Translations under genes and position numbers: made by a program
Notes under the pieces: generated by a model
What the model was told of the DNA's origin: nothing
What the model saw: only the letters and a program-made list of their open reading frames with translations
Databases searched by the model: none
DNA from: CAYLGY01 sp964383325
GTDB lineage: Bacteria; Pseudomonadota; Alphaproteobacteria; Rhizobiales; Rhizobiaceae
Direction: 5' to 3'
NCBI GenBank assembly: GCA_964383325.1
Contig: CAYLGY010000078.1
Span: forward strand, 1-12,143
DNA length: 12,143 nucleotides
In this document: piece by piece, positions 5,977 through 12,143 of the stretch
Layout of the letters: each line of letters starts with the position of its first letter
How positions within the stretch are numbered: the first letter of the stretch is position 1

Positions 5977-8472
5977 ATGAATGCACGCTGGAACCAGTGG
6001 AAGGACAGCCTGTGGCGAACCCGCTTCGTCGCAAGGCTGACGATTGCGTTCGGGCGTCTCTGGCCGCTGCTCGTGCCGTCCCTTGTAGTAGTTGGCCTGT
6101 TCCTCGCAATCTCGTGGTTCGGCCTGTTCCGGCACATGCCGGACATCGCGCGGATTGCCGTGCTGGGCCTGTTCTTCGTGGCGTTCCTCGCCTCCCTCCT
6201 CGCATTGCTGCGCTTTCGCTGGCCAGGGCCGGCCGAAATCGACCGGCATATCGAGAAGGTCAATCATCTCGCCCACGCGCCGATCCGGGCCCAGTCGGAA
6301 CAGCTTGCCGGCGAGCCGGATGCGTTTGCCCGGGCGCTCTGGCAGGAACACAAGGCCCGCCTTGCCCGCGATCTCGACGGGCTGGCGGGCGGGTTGCCGC
6401 GAACGGGCCTGCCCGACCGCGACCCCTGGGGCCTGCGGGCAGCCGTGGCGCTGCTCGTCGTGACCGGCTTTGCCTGGTCGCTAGGCTCCAGCGGCGGCTC
6501 GATCGCCGATGCCTGGCGCCCGGCGCGGTTTGCGGTTTCGGTACCGCCGCGGATCGATGCCTGGATCACGCCGCCTGCCTATACCGGCAAGGCGCCGGTC
6601 TTTCTCGCCATGACGGGAAAGGCGGGGCGAGGGGAGACGCTGCGCGTCCCCGTTGACAGCGTGCTGACGGCACGGGCGAGCGGCGGCAAGGGAGAATTCG
6701 CACTCCAGATCCGCACCGGGGATGGCGGGATTCTTGCAGCCGATGAGGATCCGGCATCTACGGGGCAGGCGCAGCAATTTGCCATCACCCTGCGGCAGTC
6801 CGGCGAGGCCGTGCTGCTCGATGCCGACGAAATTCGCCAATCCTGGGATCTGGCGGTCGTTCCGGACCAGCCGCCACGGATCGAATTCGATGGCGATCCA
6901 CGCCAGGCTGTCAATGGCGCGCTCGAATTTTCCTATGAGATCGAGGACGATTACGGCATTGCCGCCGCCGAGGCTGCGTTCGAGATTGCGCAGACCGGGC
7001 CGGCGCCGGCGCGCCCGCTGTTCGAAGCACCGGATTTCCCGCTTTCCCTGCCCGGCAGGGGAGACGCGAAAGCCCGGATGAGCCGGGATTTGACCGCCCA
7101 TCCCTGGGCTGGCGTGCCAGTGCGGATGCAATTGCGGGCCACCGATGACCGGGGTCAGCAGGCGCAGAGCGCAAGCCGGGAGTTCATCCTGCCGGAGCGG
7201 AACTTCACCCATCCGCTGGCGAAGGCGGTGATCGAGCAACGGCGCATCCTGGCGCTGGATGCCAATGGCCGCCGGCGCGTTCAGGACATGCTCGATGCGC
7301 TGCTGCTGTGGCCGGAGGTGACGATCGGGAATGCGGCGCATTTCCTTGCACTGTCGGTTGCCCAGCGGCGCCTCGAACAGGCGGGCACGGACGAGCGGCT
7401 GCGCGAAGTGGTCGATTATCTATGGGAAGTCGCGCGCGGCATCGAGGATGGGAGCCTCAGCGCGGCGGAACAACGGCTCATGCAGGCGCAGGAAGCCTTG
7501 CGCGAGGCGCTTGAACGGGGCGCGGGGGAGGAGGAGATCGAGCAGCTCATGGCCGAATTGCGCGAGGCCATGCGCGAATTCCTGCGTGAGCTTGCAGAGC
7601 GCGCCATGCAGGATCCATCCCTTGCCCAGCAGATGCCGGACGGCATGCAGATGAACCAGTCCGAGCTGGAGCGCATGCTCGACCAGATCGAGAACCTGGC
7701 CAGATCTGGCGCTCGCGACGAGGCGCAGGAACTGCTGTCGCAATTGCAGGGCATGATGAACAATCTTCAGGCAATGCGCCCGGGGCAGCCCTCAGCGGGG
7801 CAGGACCAGATGCGCCAGCAGATGGATCAGCTCGGCGATCTCATGCGGCGCCAGCAGGAATTGATGAACGAGACATTTCGCACCGAGCAATTGCGGCGCG
7901 GCCCGCAAGGGCAGGAAGGCCAGATGCCGCAGCCCGGCCAGCAGGGTGAGCAGGGCGGCGGCATGAGCGCACAGGAATTTGCCGAAGCGATGCGCCGGCT
8001 GCAGGAAGGCCAGCAGCAATTGCAGCAGGAACTGGGCGACCTCATGGAGGGCCTCGGGGAAATGGGCATCCAGCCCGGTGAGGGCTTTGGCGACGCCGGC
8101 GACCATATGGGCAATGCGGGCCAGGCGCTCGGCGAGGGCGAGGGCGAACAGGCAGTCGGCGAGCAGGGCGAGGCCTTGCAGGCACTGCGCCGCGGCGCGC
8201 AGGACATGATGAACCAGATGCAGCAGCAGGCGCAGGAGGGCGGCGAGGGCCCCGGCGCGCAGCAGGGCAGCCGCACCAGGAGCGACCGCGACCCGCTTGG
8301 CCGCCCGCGCGCCACGACCGGACCGGATTTCGGCGACAGCGTCGACGTGCCGGACGAGATCGATGTGCAACGGGCGCGCAGGATTCTCGAAGCCATACGC
8401 GACCGGCTCGGCGATGCGCTGTCGCCGGCGCTGGAAAGGGAATATCTGGAGCGGCTGCTCGACCTGCGCTAG
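5977..8472 (+). CDS. TIGR02302 family (DUF4175) membrane protein of unknown function
   Basis: The product is 831 residues, similar to the alphaproteobacterial TIGR02302 family as I recall it. Two transmembrane segments lie at about 29-50 and 56-78, and a third at about 152-170 (AAVALLVVTGFAW). The stretch 171-500 looks like soluble beta-rich domains (WITPPAYTG near 196; YEIEDDYGI further on). About residues 500-620 are charged and helical, with many EALREALE/EQLMAELREAM-type heptads, likely coiled coil. About 549-768 is low-complexity Gln/Met/Gly/Glu. A conserved tail follows (VPDEIDVQRARRILEAIRDRLGD, ending in LERLLDLR). If the third segment is a real membrane span, the bulk is periplasmic; this topology is inferred. 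The ATG at 5977 has no clear ribosome site (GCGGAG at 5957-5962 is distant). No function is established. The lysA, ftsEX and lptM neighbours suggest an envelope role. Confidence 0.88.
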   Translation: MNARWNQWKDSLWRTRFVARLTIAFGRLWPLLVPSLVVVGLFLAISWFGLFRHMPDIARIAVLGLFFVAFLASLLALLRFRWPGPAEIDRHIEKVNHLAHAPIRAQSEQLAGEPDAFARALWQEHKARLARDLDGLAGGLPRTGLPDRDPWGLRAAVALLVVTGFAWSLGSSGGSIADAWRPARFAVSVPPRIDAWITPPAYTGKAPVFLAMTGKAGRGETLRVPVDSVLTARASGGKGEFALQIRTGDGGILAADEDPASTGQAQQFAITLRQSGEAVLLDADEIRQSWDLAVVPDQPPRIEFDGDPRQAVNGALEFSYEIEDDYGIAAAEAAFEIAQTGPAPARPLFEAPDFPLSLPGRGDAKARMSRDLTAHPWAGVPVRMQLRATDDRGQQAQSASREFILPERNFTHPLAKAVIEQRRILALDANGRRRVQDMLDALLLWPEVTIGNAAHFLALSVAQRRLEQAGTDERLREVVDYLWEVARGIEDGSLSAAEQRLMQAQEALREALERGAGEEEIEQLMAELREAMREFLRELAERAMQDPSLAQQMPDGMQMNQSELERMLDQIENLARSGARDEAQELLSQLQGMMNNLQAMRPGQPSAGQDQMRQQMDQLGDLMRRQQELMNETFRTEQLRRGPQGQEGQMPQPGQQGEQGGGMSAQEFAEAMRRLQEGQQQLQQELGDLMEGLGEMGIQPGEGFGDAGDHMGNAGQALGEGEGEQAVGEQGEALQALRRGAQDMMNQMQQQAQEGGEGPGAQQGSRTRSDRDPLGRPRATTGPDFGDSVDVPDEIDVQRARRILEAIRDRLGDALSPALEREYLERLLDLR

Positions 8473-8484
8473 TTCACACCGGAA

Positions 8485-8847
8485 TCAGGCGAGCGCCAGG
8501 TCGATGCTTCGACGTAGATCCGCCAGCGTGAACGGCTTGGGAATGACGTCGACAATGATGCTGGCGAGGTCGGCCGCCATCTCCCGCTGTTCGGCATAGC
8601 CCGTCATCAACAGAATCGGCATGTCCGGGCGGGCAGAAGCAAGACGGCGCGCCATCTCGATCCCGTCCATGACAGGCATGCGGATGTCCGACAGGACAAG
8701 GTTGAAGCAGTGCCTGTCGTCGCATGCCTCGCGCAGACCCTGGTCGCCATCCACGGCGGTGACGACCTCATGTCCGGAAACCTGCAGGGCCCGCGCGGTG
8801 AACTCGCGCACGGAATCATCGTCCTCGACGACCAGTATTCTTGCCAT
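8485..8847 (-). CDS. cpdR: Single-domain response regulator, CpdR-like
   Basis: The product is 120 residues, a receiver domain alone with no output domain. The acidic pocket is Glu8-Asp9-Asp10, the phosphoacceptor is Asp54 (LVLSDIRMPVMDG), Thr82 is the conserved hydroxyl residue (LLMTGYAEQRE), and the lysine is Lys104 (VIPKPFTLADLR). The MARILVVEDDDSVR start, the LLMTGYAEQRE stretch and KPFTLADLR resemble CpdR. CpdR in Caulobacter and Sinorhizobium, when unphosphorylated, primes ClpXP to degrade PdeA, CtrA-pathway and other substrates, and receives phosphate from the CckA-ChpT relay. A strong GCAGGAGG ribosome site precedes the ATG. The gene lies 16 bases after hpt on the same strand, and its end is 12 bases from the convergent TIGR02302 gene. 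Another CheY-like function cannot be excluded. Confidence 0.87.
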   Translation of the reverse strand: MARILVVEDDDSVREFTARALQVSGHEVVTAVDGDQGLREACDDRHCFNLVLSDIRMPVMDGIEMARRLASARPDMPILLMTGYAEQREMAADLASIIVDVIPKPFTLADLRRSIDLALA

Positions 8848-8863
8848 CCGATCCTCCTGCGAT

Positions 8864-9415
8864 TTATGCCTGTTCCGCATCGCCGCGCACCACCCCCACA
8901 TAGGGCAGTTCGCGGAACGCATGCGCCGCATCCATGCCATATCCGACGACGAATTCGTCCGGGCAGTCGAAGCCGATGAAGTCTGCATCGATATTGCTGG
9001 TCCGCCGCATGCGCTTGTCCAGCAATACGGCGATGGCAACGCCCCTTGCTCCCCGTTGCAGCATCAGATTGCGGGTGAAGTTCAGGGTCTTGCCGGATTC
9101 GAGAATGTCATCGATCAGGAGAATGTCCCGCCCGGACACGTCATTGTCGATGTCGCGCAGCACCTTGATGTCACCGCTAACCTGTCCGGCGCCATAGCTC
9201 GAGATCATGATGAACTCGACCTCGGGCGCAACGCCCGCGTCATGCATGGCCCGGATGAGATCGGCCGCGAAAATGAACGAGCCCTTCAGGACCGAGACGA
9301 CCAGAAGTTCCTCGAAACTGCGCGATGCGATTTCCTTTGCCAGTTCGAGATTGCGCCGGGCAATGGTCGACGCGCTGAAGAGGATCTCGATTTCCTTGCC
9401 GCGAACGATGGGCAT
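8864..9415 (-). CDS. hpt: Hypoxanthine (-guanine) phosphoribosyltransferase
   Basis: The product is 183 residues, the normal length of bacterial HPRT. LKGS (43-46) binds pyrophosphate, SSYG (72-75) begins the flexible active-site loop, and DILLIDDILESGKTL (97-111) is the PRPP-binding signature with its acidic pair. Lys134 in LLDKRMRR and VVGYGMD (156-162) shape the purine pocket. It makes IMP (and probably GMP) from the free base and PRPP in purine salvage. The start ATG (9413-9415 on the minus strand) has GGGAG about nine bases upstream. It is the first gene of an operon with cpdR and is divergent from ftsE across 236 bases. Confidence 0.96.
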   Translation of the reverse strand: MPIVRGKEIEILFSASTIARRNLELAKEIASRSFEELLVVSVLKGSFIFAADLIRAMHDAGVAPEVEFIMISSYGAGQVSGDIKVLRDIDNDVSGRDILLIDDILESGKTLNFTRNLMLQRGARGVAIAVLLDKRMRRTSNIDADFIGFDCPDEFVVGYGMDAAHAFRELPYVGVVRGDAEQA

Positions 9416-9475
9416 CAGGAGGGGCTCCCGTCATGTTTCATGGTTGCGAAAGTCCTGGTGGACGGACCGCCATGC

Positions 9476-9502
9476 ATTGTCATTTTTCTGCCATCCCGTC
9501 AA
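9476..9502 (-). promoter_or_regulatory. Possible promoter for hpt-cpdR
   Basis: Read on the minus strand, TTGACG (plus-strand 9497-9502) is a five-of-six match to the -35 consensus. GACAAT (plus-strand 9476-9481) is a four-of-six match to the -10 box, with a short 15-base spacer. It lies about 60 bases upstream of the hpt start codon. The spacer is suboptimal and alphaproteobacterial promoters are poorly conserved, so this is only a candidate. Confidence 0.25.
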
Positions 9503-9505
9503 AAT
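9477..9505 (+). promoter_or_regulatory. Possible promoter for ftsE-ftsX
   Basis: TTGTCA (9477-9482) matches the -35 consensus at five of six bases and is followed, after exactly 17 bases, by CAAAAT (9500-9505), a four-of-six -10 match. It would start transcription near 9512, giving a leader of about 140 bases before the ftsE TTG codon. It overlaps the minus-strand candidate for hpt almost completely. Within the rest of the 9416-9651 gap I see an imperfect hairpin at 9509-9545 and a lone TTAAGG (9595-9600), but no full CtrA TTAA-N7-TTAA box. Confidence 0.3.
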
Positions 9506-9651
9506 CACGCCGGAAAGCGCCGGTAGGGCTTGCCTTTCGACCGGCATTCATGGTCCTTCAACTGCAATTCGCGGGCAAGCCTACTCCGGAAAGGTTAAGG
9601 CTTGGCCACCTTGCGGCGGACGGGTCCCGTATCTTTACGAGGTTGGCTTCA

Positions 9652-10311
9652 TTGATTCGGTTCGAGAATATCGGCCTGCGCTACGGGATGGGCCCCGAAA
9701 TCCTGCGCGACATATCGTTCCATCTGCTGCCGGGCTCGTTCCAGTTCCTCACCGGCCCGTCGGGCGCCGGCAAGACGACATTGCTGCGCCTCTTGTTCCT
9801 GTCACTGAAGCCGACCCGTGGCCTGATCACCGTTTTCGGCAAGGACCGCTCGCGAATCACCCGTCACGAACTGCCGGCCATCCGCCGGCGCATTGGCGTC
9901 GTCTTTCAGGATTTCCGCCTCCTCGACCATCTCAGCACCTATGAGAACGTGGCCTTGCCATTGCGGGTGCGCGGCCGGGACGAGGCCAGCTATCGAACGG
10001 ATGTGATGGAATTGCTGAAATGGGTCGGGCTCGGGGACCGCACACATGTGCTGCCGCCGGTCCTCTCGGGGGGAGAGAAGCAGCGTGCGGCCATCGCGCG
10101 CGCGCTGATCGAACAGCCGGAAATCCTGCTGGCCGACGAGCCGACCGGCAATGTCGATCCGCCGCTTGCCCGGCGGCTCCTTCGCCTGTTCATCGAGCTC
10201 AACCGATCCGGCACTGCGGTCGTCATCGCCACGCACGATCTGTCCCTCATGGAACAGGTCGATGCGCGGCGGATGATCCTTTCCGAAGGAAGGCTGGACA
10301 TCTATGAGTGA
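9652..10311 (+). CDS. ftsE: Cell division ATP-binding protein FtsE
   Basis: With a TTG start the product is 219 residues, the usual FtsE length, and reads MIRFENIGLRYGMGPEILRDI, which aligns with the start of rhizobial FtsE. Walker A is GPSGAGKTT (35-43), the Q-loop is Gln86 (VVFQDFRLLDHLSTYENVA), the ABC signature is LSGGEKQR (138-145) and Walker B is ILLADEP, with catalytic Glu163. FtsE is the cytoplasmic ATPase that drives FtsX to control periplasmic cell-wall hydrolysis during division. A GAGG ribosome site (9639-9642) sits nine bases before the TTG. The frame remains open upstream to an ATG at 9433, but those 73 codons are not FtsE-like. The gene overlaps ftsX by eight bases. Confidence 0.94.
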   Translation: MIRFENIGLRYGMGPEILRDISFHLLPGSFQFLTGPSGAGKTTLLRLLFLSLKPTRGLITVFGKDRSRITRHELPAIRRRIGVVFQDFRLLDHLSTYENVALPLRVRGRDEASYRTDVMELLKWVGLGDRTHVLPPVLSGGEKQRAAIARALIEQPEILLADEPTGNVDPPLARRLLRLFIELNRSGTAVVIATHDLSLMEQVDARRMILSEGRLDIYE

Positions 10312-11299
10312 AGTTCGGCGCTCCGCCTTGCCGCCCTGGCTTTCCCCGCTCGCCGCGGCATTTTCGCGCCGCCTCGAAGCGAGCCGGCCGACGCCGATCG
10401 TGCCGACGCGCAATGTGGCCGGGAGCGCGCTGGTCTTCGTCATCGCCATCATGACTTTCCTTTCCTGCCTGACGCTGGGCTCCGTGACGCTGGTGCGTGA
10501 CACGGCCCTGATGTGGCAGAGCCAGATCTCGCGCGAAGCCACCATCCAGATCCGGCCGGACGAGGGCATCGACATGGAGCTGGCGCTCGCAAATGCGGCA
10601 CGGCTCTCGACGGAGTTTCCGGGCGTCATCTCCGCCCTGGTGATCGACCGGGCCGCAACTGCCCGCCTGCTGGAGCCCTGGCTCGGCTCCGGGCTGGACA
10701 TGGACGAACTGCCCGTGCCGAGGCTCGTCGTCGTCACCATCGACGAGACCGATCCGCCGGATTTCGCGGCAATGCGCGATGCGCTCGCCGACGAGATTCC
10801 GCAGGCGTCGCTGGACGATCACCGCAACTGGGTGGACCGGCTGGTGGCGATGGCGCGCACGACCATCACGCTTGGCCTTGCGATCCTCGGCCTGATGCTC
10901 ACCGCGACCGTGCTGACCGTTGTCTTCGCAACGCGCGGCGCCATGGCCGGCAATGGCCATATCATCGAGGTGCTGCATTTCGTCGGCGCCGAGGCCCGTT
11001 TCATCGCGCGGGAATTCCGGCGCCATTTCCTCATGGTCGGATTGAAAGGCGCGCTGGCTGGCGGAATTGCCGCCGTGATCATCTTCCTCGCCGTCGGCTG
11101 GTGGACGGCGCGCAATCTCGCGACGCCGGGGGCGGACCAGGCGGCGGCCCTGTTCGGCCGGTTCGCGATCGGCCTCAACGGCTATCTGTGGCTTGGCGTG
11201 GTCGTCGTCGTGGTTGCCGGTCTCACCGCCGCCACGACACATTTCACGGTGATCGCGCGCCTCGGCGAACTGGACGCGGCGCAAACGGATTTCGGTTGA
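10304..11299 (+). CDS. ftsX: Cell division protein FtsX
   Basis: The product is 331 residues with the FtsX layout: a cytoplasmic N-terminus of about 37 residues, TM1 at about 38-62, a periplasmic domain of about 63-186, then TM2 (187-209), TM3 (243-266) and TM4 (291-314). The segment between TM2 and TM3, FATRGAMAGNGHIIEVLHFVGAEARFIAREFRRHF, is the coupling region that contacts FtsE and is well conserved in the family. The ATG lies in ATGAGTGA, overlapping the ftsE stop, which indicates tight translational coupling. With FtsE it forms the type VII ABC complex that activates wall hydrolases at the septum. The periplasmic loop is where the species-specific partner would bind, and no such partner is encoded in this window. 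Confidence 0.95.
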   Translation: MSEVRRSALPPWLSPLAAAFSRRLEASRPTPIVPTRNVAGSALVFVIAIMTFLSCLTLGSVTLVRDTALMWQSQISREATIQIRPDEGIDMELALANAARLSTEFPGVISALVIDRAATARLLEPWLGSGLDMDELPVPRLVVVTIDETDPPDFAAMRDALADEIPQASLDDHRNWVDRLVAMARTTITLGLAILGLMLTATVLTVVFATRGAMAGNGHIIEVLHFVGAEARFIAREFRRHFLMVGLKGALAGGIAAVIIFLAVGWWTARNLATPGADQAAALFGRFAIGLNGYLWLGVVVVVVAGLTAATTHFTVIARLGELDAAQTDFG

Positions 11300-11371
11300 T
11301 CCGCCCGGCTCGACAGAAAAAGCGCACATTCTTGACGCATGGACTTGCAGAGCCGATTGCAACAGGATCAG

Positions 11372-12082
11372 ATGCGATCGCGGGAAGCCATGACACTGAA
11401 TGACGGGAACTGGATCGAGGACGGGGCGGCAGCGCGGCCAGCCAGGGCGCCGCGGCTGATGCGCGCCATGAAGAGGGCCCTGATCGCCGCGCTTGCGCTG
11501 CTGGTCCTCTATGTCGCCGGCTTCCTCTTCTTCGCCGCGCATGTCGCCGCGATGAAGGTTCCCGAGCGAATCGACCCGGCCGACGCAATCATCGTGTTCA
11601 CCGGCGGCCATCTGCGCCTCGAGCCCGCCGTGAACCTGCTGCGCGAGGGTGTCGGGCGGCGCCTGCTGATCAGCGGCGTGCATCCGGATGCCGACATGCG
11701 GGCACTGCAACGCGCGACCGGCGCCGAAGCACCGCTTTTCGCCTGCTGCGTCGATATCGACCACGCCGCGCTCGATACGATCGGCAATGCAGTCGAGACG
11801 GCCAAATGGCTGAAAGCGAATCATTTCTCCAGCGCGATCCTCGTCACCAATAATTACCACGTGCCGCGCAGCCTGATCGAGCTGCGCCAGCAGGCGAGAA
11901 ATGCGACGCTCTCGGCATATCCGGTAGTGAATGCGCGGCTGGACGGCCTGCGCTGGCTGGTGAACCGCGATGTGCTGCGGGTCCTGTTCATCGAATACAG
12001 CAAGTTTGTCGCCGCCCTGGGCAGAAACCTGTTTTCCGCCGGAGGCGTTCCGGTCATCGGTCCCACCCTTGCAAGAACCTGA
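11372..12082 (+). CDS. YdcF/ElyC/SanA-family (DUF218) membrane protein
   Basis: From this start the product is 236 residues. A basic stretch leads into one transmembrane segment (ALIAALALLVLYVAGFLFFA), then a DUF218 domain, probably periplasmic: DAIIVFTGG near the N-end, RRLLISGVHPDADM, TIGNAVETAKWLK, and VTNNYHVPRSLIEL. These match the YdcF, SanA and ElyC family, whose members influence envelope integrity and peptidoglycan precursor metabolism in E. coli; the exact biochemical activity here is unknown. The start is uncertain. ATG 11372 has AGGA four bases upstream, ATG 11390 has GGGAAG two bases upstream, and ATG 11339 has no ribosome site. It follows ftsX by 72 bases in the same direction and may share its transcript. 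Confidence 0.85.
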   Translation: MRSREAMTLNDGNWIEDGAAARPARAPRLMRAMKRALIAALALLVLYVAGFLFFAAHVAAMKVPERIDPADAIIVFTGGHLRLEPAVNLLREGVGRRLLISGVHPDADMRALQRATGAEAPLFACCVDIDHAALDTIGNAVETAKWLKANHFSSAILVTNNYHVPRSLIELRQQARNATLSAYPVVNARLDGLRWLVNRDVLRVLFIEYSKFVAALGRNLFSAGGVPVIGPTLART

Positions 12083-12097
12083 ACCCGGTCTCCCCCG

Positions 12098-12143
12098 AGC
12101 ATGATCCTTGCCCGCAAAGTGGGTTCCACTTTCCGGGGTCATG
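12098..12143. repeat. Palindromic intergenic element, degenerate copy, cut by window end
   Basis: Perfect inner arms AAAGTGG (12116-12122) and CCACTTT (12126-12132) flank a 3-base loop, and flanking CCGC/CCGG extends them to 11 bp with one mismatch. The outer arms are CATGATCC (12100-12107) and GGGTCATG (12136-12143), with one mismatch. The CATGATC border and AAAGTGG/CTTTCC core show it belongs to the same family as the element at 2095-2143, though it has diverged. It begins 16 bases after the stop of the YdcF-family gene, in the same 3'-flanking position as the copy after hbd. The far end lies outside the window. Confidence 0.75.

Noticed and set aside
4548..6263. 571-codon minus-strand open frame opposite lysA and the start of the TIGR02302 gene
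   Set aside because: It has antisense composition, no recognisable motif and no ribosome site. The plus strand carries conserved LysA motifs throughout.
8473..8484. Terminator between the convergent TIGR02302 gene and cpdR
   Set aside because: The 12-base gap holds no hairpin or T-run. Any terminator would have to lie within coding sequence.
9440..9526. 28-codon small ORF (MVAKVLVDGPPCIVIFLPS...) in the hpt-ftsE gap
   Set aside because: It has no ribosome site, no recognised family, and overlaps the proposed promoter. A frame this short arises easily by chance.
9595..9600. CtrA binding site upstream of ftsE
   Set aside because: Only one TTAA half-site is present; the second half at seven bases is missing.
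10247..12142. 631-codon minus-strand open frame opposite ftsX and the YdcF-family gene
   Set aside because: It is rich in Arg/His/Gln/Asp without domains or hydrophobic cores, as expected for antisense of high-GC genes, and it lies opposite well-recognised proteins.
1..12143. Mobile element, defence system, toxin-antitoxin pair or biosynthetic cluster
   Set aside because: All genes but one fall in core housekeeping families with uniform composition. There are no integrases, transposases, tRNA-end duplications or short overlapping gene pairs of unknown function.

Overview
The window looks like a chromosomal, housekeeping stretch from an alphaproteobacterium of the order Hyphomicrobiales (Rhizobiales). 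The basis is high-GC coding bias, a gene set and order familiar from rhizobial genomes (tlpA and argH divergent, then lptM-lysA-TIGR02302, hpt-cpdR opposite, ftsE-ftsX, ydcF), a CpdR-type single-domain regulator, and imperfect palindromes with the 'catgatc...ggaaagtgg...ctttcc...gatcatg' pattern common between genes in that order. I cannot name the genus from sequence alone.

Layout. (1) 1-2095, plus strand: the tail of etfB, then etfA and a 3-hydroxybutyryl-CoA dehydrogenase gene (hbd). This is an electron-transfer-flavoprotein and beta-oxidation/butanoate operon. (2) 2095-2293: a tandem palindromic repeat that begins on the last base of the hbd stop codon, followed by about 50 bases to the end of tlpA. 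(3) 2294-2956, minus strand: tlpA, a membrane-anchored periplasmic thioredoxin. (4) 2985-8472, plus strand: argH, a small lptM-like lipoprotein gene, lysA, and a large TIGR02302/DUF4175 membrane protein gene of unknown function. (5) 8485-9415, minus strand: hpt then cpdR, a two-gene operon. (6) 9416-9651: a divergent control region. (7) 9652-12082, plus strand: ftsE (TTG start), ftsX (8-base overlap) and a YdcF/DUF218 membrane protein. (8) 12098-12143: another copy of the palindromic family, cut by the window edge.

How the genes fit together. Region 1 carries electrons and acyl-CoA intermediates through fatty-acid or polyhydroxybutyrate-related metabolism. TlpA serves oxidase (CuA) assembly in the periplasm. 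ArgH and LysA finish arginine and lysine synthesis; LysA also draws on meso-diaminopimelate, the peptidoglycan precursor. LptM (LPS transport assembly), FtsEX (division and cell-wall hydrolase control) and YdcF (envelope-associated family) give the right-hand two thirds an envelope flavour, and the uncharacterised TIGR02302 protein sits among them. CpdR controls ClpXP proteolysis in the alphaproteobacterial cell cycle and is here co-transcribed with a purine-salvage gene.

I found no phage, transposon, CRISPR, toxin-antitoxin or defence genes, no tRNA or rRNA, and no clear evidence of a new multi-gene system. The points most worth a second look are the TIGR02302 protein in its context, the 58-bp tandem palindrome, and the hpt-cpdR coupling. 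No gene-free stretch exceeds 300 bases.
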